In this document: piece after piece, positions 1 through 4,956 of the stretch | How positions within the stretch are numbered: position 1 is the first letter of the stretch | How the letters are laid out: each line of letters begins with the position of its first letter | From: an uncultured Clostridia bacterium | GTDB taxonomy: Bacteria; Bacillota; Clostridia; Peptostreptococcales; Anaerovoracaceae | Assembly: GCA_946402595.1 (NCBI GenBank) | Contig: CAMIWY010000091.1 | Location: forward strand, 1 to 6,229 | Reading direction: 5' to 3' | DNA length: 6,229 bases | Position numbers and translations under genes: made by a program | The notes under the pieces: model-generated | What the model was told of the DNA's origin: nothing | Seen by the model: the letters and a program-made list of their open reading frames with translations, nothing else | Databases searched by the model: none

Positions 1-1196
1 TGATAGTCAGCGATGATTCCGAAAGGGAGGTGGATAAAGCCGAAAAGCGCAGGATACTTATCGCTGCAAGAGCTTTTGCTTCCTTCGTATGTGTCGTCAT
101 AGTAGTCGGTCTCGTCGGACTGTTCGTATATTTTGTAGTACCACAGGTCGTTGAGAGTGCGATCAACCTCATCAATACCATGCCGGAGAGGCTGGAGATT
201 CTGTCAGACTGGTGTGCGGTTAATCTGGCGCACTTCCCGCTCATCGCCAGATGGGTGGACAATATAGCCAATGCCGGAAACAGTGAGATCCTCGCATGGG
301 TACAGAAGCACATTCTTGCAGGCGATGCGGTAAGCATAGCCACAATGATATCCAATGGAGTCATGACAGCAGTCAGTTACGTTGCAAATACCTTTGTCGG
401 ACTTCTGATCATGGTGTATCTCCTCAACTATAAGGAGAGACTGTTCGCAATTATGCGTAAAATCGTCAATGCTACATGCGGGCAGAAAAGAAAAGCGAAT
501 CTGTATGAGTTCGCAAGCATCGTGAATGAGACCTTCATCGGATTCATTGTAGGACGTATCATCGACTCCTTCATCATAGGTGTTCTGACATTCATAGTGC
601 TCACTGTATGCAATATACCTTTTGCACTTATGATCAGCGTCATTGTCGGCATTACCAATGTAATACCGTTTTTCGGACCTTTCATCGGAGCGATCCCGTC
701 GGTATTCATCCTGATGCTGGAGCGCCCGATATACGCATTTTATTTCGTGATCATCATCCTCATTATCCAGCAGATCGACGGCAACATCATAGGACCGAAG
801 ATCGTAGGCAACGCCATAGGGATTAGCAGTTTCTGGGTACTGATATCCGTGCTTGTTGGCGGAGGCCTGTTCGGATTTGCGGGCATGGCACTCGGAGTTC
901 CGGTATTCGCTGTGATATACAGATACATCGATAAGATAACGACAGCGCGGCTCAAACACAAGGAGAAGGATACGACCACAGCTTACTACTTCAGTCTCGA
1001 ACCTTACGGGCTTGAGGACGATGAAGTTGACCTTGAACCTGACAGAAAAAAACAGAAATCACTGTTTGATGTCTTCAGGAAAGGCATAAAGGATCCTGAG
1101 CGCAAGAAAAGATTTATATACGATAATGAGAGGCCTTCCGGTGCAGACAGCCATGATCAGCCGGCAGGATCATCAGACAAGGAGAACAGCAACTGA
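1..1196 (+). CDS. AI-2E family (UPF0118) transporter, 5' truncated by window edge
   Basis: Polytopic inner-membrane protein of the AI-2E/UPF0118 family, whose members have been linked to autoinducer-2 export or ion antiport; the substrate here cannot be told. The frame is open from base 3 to the TGA at 1194-1196. A GTG at 30 could be called as the start, but the GGGAGG before it touches the codon with no spacing, and the frame stays open upstream. The family also carries two more N-terminal helices, so I infer about 80-100 residues are missing. Counting from that GTG, hydrophobic segments lie at about 14-37, 105-133, 165-195, 198-230, 235-256 and 266-300. The family core is clear: NVIPFFGPFIGAIPS (210-224), QQIDGNIIGPKIVG (247-260) and GLFGFAGMALGVPVFAVIY (279-297). 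A charged cytoplasmic tail of about 85 residues follows. The stop overlaps the murB start (TGATG), implying translational coupling. Family call is secure; the substrate is not. Confidence 0.93.
   Translation, partial: IVSDDSEREVDKAEKRRILIAARAFASFVCVVIVVGLVGLFVYFVVPQVVESAINLINTMPERLEILSDWCAVNLAHFPLIARWVDNIANAGNSEILAWVQKHILAGDAVSIATMISNGVMTAVSYVANTFVGLLIMVYLLNYKERLFAIMRKIVNATCGQKRKANLYEFASIVNETFIGFIVGRIIDSFIIGVLTFIVLTVCNIPFALMISVIVGITNVIPFFGPFIGAIPSVFILMLERPIYAFYFVIIILIIQQIDGNIIGPKIVGNAIGISSFWVLISVLVGGGLFGFAGMALGVPVFAVIYRYIDKITTARLKHKEKDTTTAYYFSLEPYGLEDDEVDLEPDRKKQKSLFDVFRKGIKDPERKKRFIYDNERPSGADSHDQPAGSSDKENSN
1179..1184 (+). promoter_or_regulatory. murB ribosome binding site
   Basis: AAGGAG lies 11 nt before the ATG at 1196 and 23 nt before the alternative in-frame ATG at 1208. 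It therefore favours the first start. The site is inside the last codons of the upstream transporter gene, which fits coupled translation. Confidence 0.7.
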
Positions 1197-2176
1197 TGAC
1201 AGATGTCATGAAAAAAGATACAGCTTTACAGACGGCTCTCGGCAGAATAAAGCATGTGCTGCCGGAAGTCTGCATACATGAAAACGAACCGATGTCTTCA
1301 CATACTTCATTCCGCATAGGAGGACCGGCTGGTGCGCTGGTCACACCGGAAAATGAAGAGGAACTTGCAGCAGTGCTGCGCATATGCGCTGCAGAGCCGG
1401 GACTTGAGTACATGCTCATAGGCAACGGATCAAATTTTCTGGTAGCAGATGAAGGATATCCGGGAATTTTCATAAAGCTCGGAGGTGATTTCACTTCGGT
1501 ATCAGTCGAGCAGGAAAATGCCGGAGAGAATGGCGAATATGCACTGGTACGAGCAGGCGCCGCAAAACTGCTGTCGTCTGTCAGCTCATTTCTGACGGAG
1601 CATGGCCTGGCGGGATTTGAATTCGCAAGCGGGATACCCGGCAGCATAGGCGGAGCGGTATTCATGAATGCCGGAGCTTACGGCGGCGAGATGAAAGATA
1701 TTGTCTTATCCGTAAGACTTATGAGACCGGACGGCTCAGAGATAGTCGAACTCAGCGGTGAAGAGATGCAGTTCGGCTACAGGCACAGCATTGTTGAGGA
1801 AAGCGGCATGATCGTTCTGTCTGCGCTTCTCTGCCTCAGACATGATGACAGGGACGAAATAGCAGCCAGAGTAAAGGAGCTGCAGGAAAAGAGGAATGCA
1901 AAGCAGCCTGTCAACTATCCGAGCGCAGGCAGCACTTTCAAGAGACCTGTCGGCGGATATGCGGCAGCGCTTATAGATGAAGCCGGTCTCAAGGGATACA
2001 GAGTAGGCGGAGCTATGGTTTCAGAAAAACATGCAGGTTTCGTCATCAATGCAGGAGGAGCCACAGCCGAGGATGTGCTCGCTGTGATGAGACATGTACG
2101 CAAAGCTGTATATGAGAACAGCGGCATCACCCTTGAGCCGGAGGTAAGGCTCATAGGCTGCAGCCTTCAGGAGTAA
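1196..2176 (+). CDS. murB: UDP-N-acetylenolpyruvoylglucosamine reductase MurB
   Basis: Cytoplasmic FAD enzyme that uses NADPH to reduce UDP-GlcNAc-enolpyruvate to UDP-N-acetylmuramate, the second committed step of peptidoglycan precursor synthesis. The 326-residue protein is full length for the short (type II, Bacillus-like) MurB. FAD-domain motifs are HTSFRIGGPA (36-45), LIGNGSNFLV (74-83) and FASGIPGSIGGAVFMNAGAYGGE (143-165). The catalytic residues expected from E. coli MurB are present: Arg196 in GYRHS, Ser246 in PSAGSTFKRP, and Glu316 in LEPEVR. The MurB C-terminal domain covers roughly 210-320. The start at 1196 is supported by AAGGAG 11 nt upstream and overlaps the preceding stop by one base; ATG 1208 is a weaker alternative. 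Nothing looks broken. It sits first among the murB-PHP-rapZ-whiA genes, an arrangement familiar from Clostridia. Confidence 0.97.
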   Translation: MTDVMKKDTALQTALGRIKHVLPEVCIHENEPMSSHTSFRIGGPAGALVTPENEEELAAVLRICAAEPGLEYMLIGNGSNFLVADEGYPGIFIKLGGDFTSVSVEQENAGENGEYALVRAGAAKLLSSVSSFLTEHGLAGFEFASGIPGSIGGAVFMNAGAYGGEMKDIVLSVRLMRPDGSEIVELSGEEMQFGYRHSIVEESGMIVLSALLCLRHDDRDEIAARVKELQEKRNAKQPVNYPSAGSTFKRPVGGYAAALIDEAGLKGYRVGGAMVSEKHAGFVINAGGATAEDVLAVMRHVRKAVYENSGITLEPEVRLIGCSLQE

Positions 2177-2184
2177 CATAAGGA

Positions 2185-2206
2185 CATCCTGCCGGATTAC
2201 AGGATG
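2185..2206 (+). repeat. Perfect 7-bp inverted repeat between murB and the PHP gene
   Basis: CATCCTG (2185-2191) and CAGGATG (2200-2206) are exact reverse complements around the 8-nt loop CCGGATTA. The hairpin begins 8 nt after the murB stop and ends just before the AAGGTG ribosome site of the next gene. No T-run follows, so it is not an intrinsic terminator. It could be an RNA-processing or translation-modulating stem, but that is inference. Its 3' arm contains the ATG at 2204, an argument against that codon being the main start. Confidence 0.55.
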
Positions 2207-2207
2207 C

Positions 2208-2213
2208 AAGGTG
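2208..2213 (+). promoter_or_regulatory. PHP gene ribosome binding site
   Basis: AAGGTG followed by AAATT gives a 5-nt spacer to the ATG at 2219. The earlier in-frame ATG at 2204 has no comparable site and is buried in a hairpin arm, so this motif decides for the 2219 start. Confidence 0.6.
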
Positions 2214-2218
2214 AAATT

Positions 2219-2980
2219 ATGGATATAGAAACAATCAGGAAGAGCTTCAGACTGACAGCGGACTATCATACTCATACAGTCTATTCGAAGGTCGGACCTT
2301 ATCTGCACGGCAAGGGAACAGTTCTCCAGAATGCCGCGGCAGCATCACTTAGAGGGCTTCGCGAGCTCGCGATCACCGACCATGGTCCGACAGACTTTTA
2401 CGGGCTGGATCTCAAGAAGATCCCTCAGATCAGAGATGATATCGTCAAGGCTATGAAGCGTTTTCCGAGCGTTAAGATCTATCTTGGCGTCGAGGCGGAC
2501 ATCGTCGACACACCGAACGGTCTCGATGTATCGGAAGAGGATTTTGAGCTTTTCGATTTTGTCAACGCGGGATATCACTATGTGCCGAACTGCCATATGA
2601 TCCAGAACTGGCTGGCATTCAGGTTCCCGTGCCCGGACAGGATCAAAGAGAAGCTAAGAAAGCAGAACACTGAGAGGATAATCAGAGCTCTCAAGAGCAA
2701 CAACATCCGCATCCTGACACATCCGGGAGACAAGGCGTATATTGATACGCATGCTGTAGCGAAGGCGTGTGAGGAGACGGGTACGCTTGTTGAGATCAAC
2801 GCAAGGCACAGGCATCCTGACTGCGAAGAGCTGAAGGTGTTTGCCGGATACGATGTAAAGTTCGTCATCAGCAGTGATGCTCACAAGCCTGAAAAAGTCG
2901 GAAGATATGTCAGGAGCATGGCTCTTGCTCTGTCCGCAGGGATAACACCGGACAGGATCGTAAATATTGAGAGCAAATAG
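2219..2980 (+). CDS. PHP-domain metal-dependent phosphoesterase (YcdX-like)
   Basis: Predicted cytoplasmic hydrolase of the polymerase-and-histidinol-phosphatase superfamily, which cleaves phosphoesters at a multinuclear metal site. The natural substrate is unknown; a histidinol-phosphatase label would be unsafe because no his genes are near. The 253-residue protein is one whole PHP barrel. Metal ligands expected for a YcdX-like site can all be placed: His17 and His19 (DYHTHT), His30 (HGKG), His55 (TDHGP), Glu92 (GVEADI), His120 (GYHY), His168 (THPGDK), Asp220 and His222 (SSDAH). Six residues, KVGPYL (24-29), sit between HTVYS and HGKG, which from memory are adjacent in clostridial relatives. 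The start at 2219 is chosen on its ribosome site; an ATG at 2204 would add five residues. A PHP gene between murB and rapZ is a recurring clostridial arrangement, suggesting but not proving a link to envelope metabolism. Confidence 0.9.
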   Translation: MDIETIRKSFRLTADYHTHTVYSKVGPYLHGKGTVLQNAAAASLRGLRELAITDHGPTDFYGLDLKKIPQIRDDIVKAMKRFPSVKIYLGVEADIVDTPNGLDVSEEDFELFDFVNAGYHYVPNCHMIQNWLAFRFPCPDRIKEKLRKQNTERIIRALKSNNIRILTHPGDKAYIDTHAVAKACEETGTLVEINARHRHPDCEELKVFAGYDVKFVISSDAHKPEKVGRYVRSMALALSAGITPDRIVNIESK

Positions 2981-3010
2981 AGATAATACGAGGGGCAGAC
3001 AGAAATAATC

Positions 3011-3883
3011 ATGAAGGTAGTAATCATTACGGGAATGTCAGGGGCCGGCAGAAGCCGGGCGGCGAACTGGTTCGAGGATCAGGGTTATTACTGTGTGGAT
3101 AACATGCCGCCTGCACTGATCGACAACTTCCTTGAGATGGCATCCGTCGACACCAACAGGATCGACAAGGTCGCATTCGTAGCCGACCTGAGGAGCGGTA
3201 GCTTTTTCAAAAAGCTGGCAACGACGATAGATGATCTTCGCAAAAGACCGGGGATCGAACTGACGGTGCTGTACATAGAGGCTGCTCCTAAGGAAATCGT
3301 CAGAAGATACAACGAGGTGCGGCGCAGCCATCCTCTGACCGGGGCCGCGGCAAGCCTCGATGTCATAGAGGAAGAAAGACAGAAGCTTGAAGAGATAAGG
3401 AAGAAGGCCGACCTGGTGCTCGATACGACTAATCTCAAGGTCTCGGAGATGAACGCAGAACTCGACAAGATGTTCTTCGGCGGCAGAGGCGCATCGAATT
3501 TTGCCATCAACATCAGCTCGTTCGGATTCAAATACGGGATACCGAGTGAGTCGGATATCATGTTCGATGTCAGATTCCTGCCGAATCCTTACTGGGTGCC
3601 GAGTCTCAAGAAACTGACGGGCAATAATAAGAAAGTTGTCAGTTACATATTCAGAAGCGGTATGGCGGATCAGTTCGTCGATTCCGTGCATATCCTTCTC
3701 AGGGCGATGGTTCCAGGATATATAAACGAAGGGAAATATCACCTCAACATAGCATTCGGCTGCACAGGCGGGCACCACAGGTCTGTTGCCATCGCCAACG
3801 CAGTTGCAGAGAAATTCAAGGCAGACGGGATGAGAGTCAGAGTCAATCACAGGGATCTCGACCTGCAGAACAAGAGGAAGTAG
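3011..3883 (+). CDS. rapZ: RNase adapter / nucleotide-binding protein RapZ (YvcJ family)
   Basis: P-loop protein of the RapZ/YvcJ family. E. coli RapZ senses glucosamine-6-phosphate and guides RNase E to the GlmZ small RNA; B. subtilis YvcJ binds and hydrolyses nucleotides, and its role is less defined. The 290-residue length is normal. N-terminal domain: Walker A GMSGAGRS (8-15) with Arg14 where lysine is usual, FEDQGYYCVDNMPP (21-34), VADLRS (57-62), RRYNEVRRSHPL (98-109) and VLDTTNL (136-142). C-terminal sensor domain: SFGFKYGIP (170-178), FDVRFLPNPYW (185-195), the LTG motif (202-204), GCTGGHHRSVAIA (250-262) and HRDL (280-283), ending in the basic tail NKRK that resembles the RNA-contacting tail of E. 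coli RapZ. The start is fixed by the Walker A near the N-terminus, although the only GA-rich site (GAGGGG, 2990-2995) is 15 nt away, so initiation looks weak. The stop abuts the whiA start. yvcK, normally next, is absent. Confidence 0.95.
   Translation: MKVVIITGMSGAGRSRAANWFEDQGYYCVDNMPPALIDNFLEMASVDTNRIDKVAFVADLRSGSFFKKLATTIDDLRKRPGIELTVLYIEAAPKEIVRRYNEVRRSHPLTGAAASLDVIEEERQKLEEIRKKADLVLDTTNLKVSEMNAELDKMFFGGRGASNFAINISSFGFKYGIPSESDIMFDVRFLPNPYWVPSLKKLTGNNKKVVSYIFRSGMADQFVDSVHILLRAMVPGYINEGKYHLNIAFGCTGGHHRSVAIANAVAEKFKADGMRVRVNHRDLDLQNKRK
3873..3878 (+). promoter_or_regulatory. whiA ribosome binding site within rapZ
   Basis: AGAGGA lies 5 nt before the whiA ATG and is embedded in the last codons of rapZ. 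With the two genes abutting (TAG then ATG), this supports translational coupling and fixes the whiA start at 3884. Confidence 0.7.
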
Positions 3884-4891
3884 ATGTCATTTTCATCTGA
3901 GGTCAAAGGCGAACTCGCAAGACTTGAGAATAAGAAGAAATGCTGCATGCTGGCGGAGATCGCCGGCTTTCTTAGGGTATCCAGTTCGATAAGACTCGCC
4001 GGAGGAGGAAAGCTCGGCATAGTTGCCACCACTGAGAATGCGGCTATCGCGAGACACTACAAGAAGCTGATACGCGGATACTTCAAGAGCAATGCCGGCC
4101 TTGCGGTAGGCGACTCACAGATGCCTGGCGCAAGAAGCAGGAAGAACCGTTACTATCTGAATATAAGCCCGGACGAGAAGTCGATGCATATCCTCAGAGA
4201 GACAGGAATGATGCTGATTCGTGAGGGTGATGACTACTTCAGCGACGGGATATATCAGCCGATCGTAAGGTCAAAATGCTGCCGCAAATCGTACCTGCGC
4301 GGGATGTTCCTGAGCTGCGGAACGATATCCGATCCGAAGAAGAGTTACCATCTCGAGTTCGTTCTCGACAAGGAGCAGAGTGCGAACGATCTGAAGAAGC
4401 TGATCGGGACATTTGTCGACCTGTCTGCCAACATCTCAAGGCGCGGAGACAACTACATCGTGTACATCAAGAAGGCGCAGTATATAAGTGACCTGCTTGG
4501 CATAATGGGAGCGGACAATGCTGTGCTGGAGTTTGAAAATATACGGATAAGCAAGAGCCTGCACGGCGATGTGCAGAGGATGCTCAACTGCGACAACGCC
4601 AATGTGGACAGGACCCTGTCCGCAGCTGAGGAGCAGAGAGGCTGGATCAGAAAGATCGCAGAGGACGAGCTCGGAAGAGAGCCCCTTGCCAGCGAGCTGG
4701 CAGACCCGGGCTCCGTATTCTGGACAGACGGATTAAGACACCTGCCTTCACAGCTCAAGGAGGTTGCCTTTATAAGGCTGTACAAGCCTGAGGCCAGCCT
4801 CGCTGAAATAGGGGAAACACTCAATCCGCCAATCGGAAAGCCTGCAGTGAGCAAACGCTTTGCCAGACTCAAAGCCATGGCAGAAATGTGA
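3884..4891 (+). CDS. whiA: DNA-binding protein WhiA
   Basis: WhiA (YvcL in Bacillus) joins an N-terminal domain with a catalytically dead LAGLIDADG homing-endonuclease fold to a C-terminal helix-turn-helix. It is a sporulation transcription factor in Streptomyces and affects division and chromosome segregation in Bacillus. In the 335 residues the family start SFSSEVKGELA (2-12) is followed by AEIAGFLRVSSSI (24-36) in LAGLIDADG repeat one. KCCRKSYLRGMFLSCGTISDP and SYHLEFVLDK (131-163) form repeat two. The signature linker is NCDNANVDRTLSAAEEQ (235-251). The helix-turn-helix is ASLAEIGETLNPPIGKPAVSKRFARLK (304-330). About 20 extra residues (262-281) precede LPSQL compared with B. subtilis WhiA as I recall it. 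The start abuts rapZ with a good ribosome site. The stop codon lies within the left arm of an imperfect palindromic repeat, and the protein ends shortly after the helix-turn-helix. Family identity is secure. Confidence 0.96.
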   Translation: MSFSSEVKGELARLENKKKCCMLAEIAGFLRVSSSIRLAGGGKLGIVATTENAAIARHYKKLIRGYFKSNAGLAVGDSQMPGARSRKNRYYLNISPDEKSMHILRETGMMLIREGDDYFSDGIYQPIVRSKCCRKSYLRGMFLSCGTISDPKKSYHLEFVLDKEQSANDLKKLIGTFVDLSANISRRGDNYIVYIKKAQYISDLLGIMGADNAVLEFENIRISKSLHGDVQRMLNCDNANVDRTLSAAEEQRGWIRKIAEDELGREPLASELADPGSVFWTDGLRHLPSQLKEVAFIRLYKPEASLAEIGETLNPPIGKPAVSKRFARLKAMAEM

Positions 4892-4917
4892 CACCGGGGA
4901 CGGTCCTTTTTGACACA
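4887..4917 (+). repeat. Imperfect palindrome with GGGGACGGTCC core at the whiA 3' end
   Basis: Outer arms TGTGaCA (4887-4893) and TGaCACA (4911-4917) pair with one A:A mismatch. Inside, ACCG (4893-4896) and CGGT (4901-4904) can form a 4-bp stem on a GGGA loop of GNRA type, followed by CC and five T (4907-4911). From memory, TGTGNCACCGGGGACGGT-like elements are scattered in many clostridial and other genomes, sometimes beside IS200/RAYT-type transposases; no transposase is visible here. The whiA stop TGA (4889-4891) is part of the element. The short stem plus T5 might act as a weak terminator, but this is doubtful. Confidence 0.55.
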
Positions 4918-4921
4918 ACCG

Positions 4922-4947
4922 GACACGAATTGGAGACACGAATTGGA
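4922..4947 (+). repeat. Perfect 13-bp tandem duplication upstream of rlmD
   Basis: GACACGAATTGGA occurs twice back to back (4922-4934 and 4935-4947). A degenerate relative, GACACAACCG, precedes it at 4912-4921. The second copy runs directly into the rlmD ribosome site. The array probably arose by slippage or belongs to the neighbouring palindromic element; no function can be read from it. Confidence 0.85.
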
Positions 4948-4952
4948 AAGGA
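4948..4952 (+). promoter_or_regulatory. rlmD ribosome binding site
   Basis: AAGGA with only a 4-nt spacer (AACA) to the ATG at 4957, slightly short but usable. No other in-frame ATG, GTG or TTG lies close upstream, so the start is well defined. Confidence 0.6.
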
Positions 4953-4956
4953 AACA

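Noticed and set aside
30..32. GTG as the true start of the AI-2E gene
   Set aside because: The frame is open to the left edge, the GGGAGG touches the codon with no spacer, and the family's first helices would be missing.
204..959. 251-codon minus-strand open frame opposite the transporter
   Set aside because: Its composition (rich in Tyr, Asp, Arg, His) is typical of the reverse complement of a membrane-protein gene, with no motif seen.
2204..2206. ATG as the start of the PHP gene
   Set aside because: It lacks a ribosome site and lies within a hairpin arm, whereas ATG 2219 has AAGGTG at good spacing.
3038..3850. 270-codon open frame on the minus strand opposite rapZ
   Set aside because: It mirrors a well-recognised gene, has no recognisable protein features, and long antisense frames are expected from this codon usage.
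4893..4911. Intrinsic terminator after whiA
   Set aside because: The stem is only 4 bp with a 2-nt gap before a T5 run, too weak to call with confidence.
4910..4938. Possible promoter for rlmD from the TTGACA at 4910-4915
   Set aside because: The hexamer matches a -35 box, but no TATAAT-like sequence lies 16-18 nt downstream (GAGACA and neighbours), and TTGACA is part of the repeat arm.
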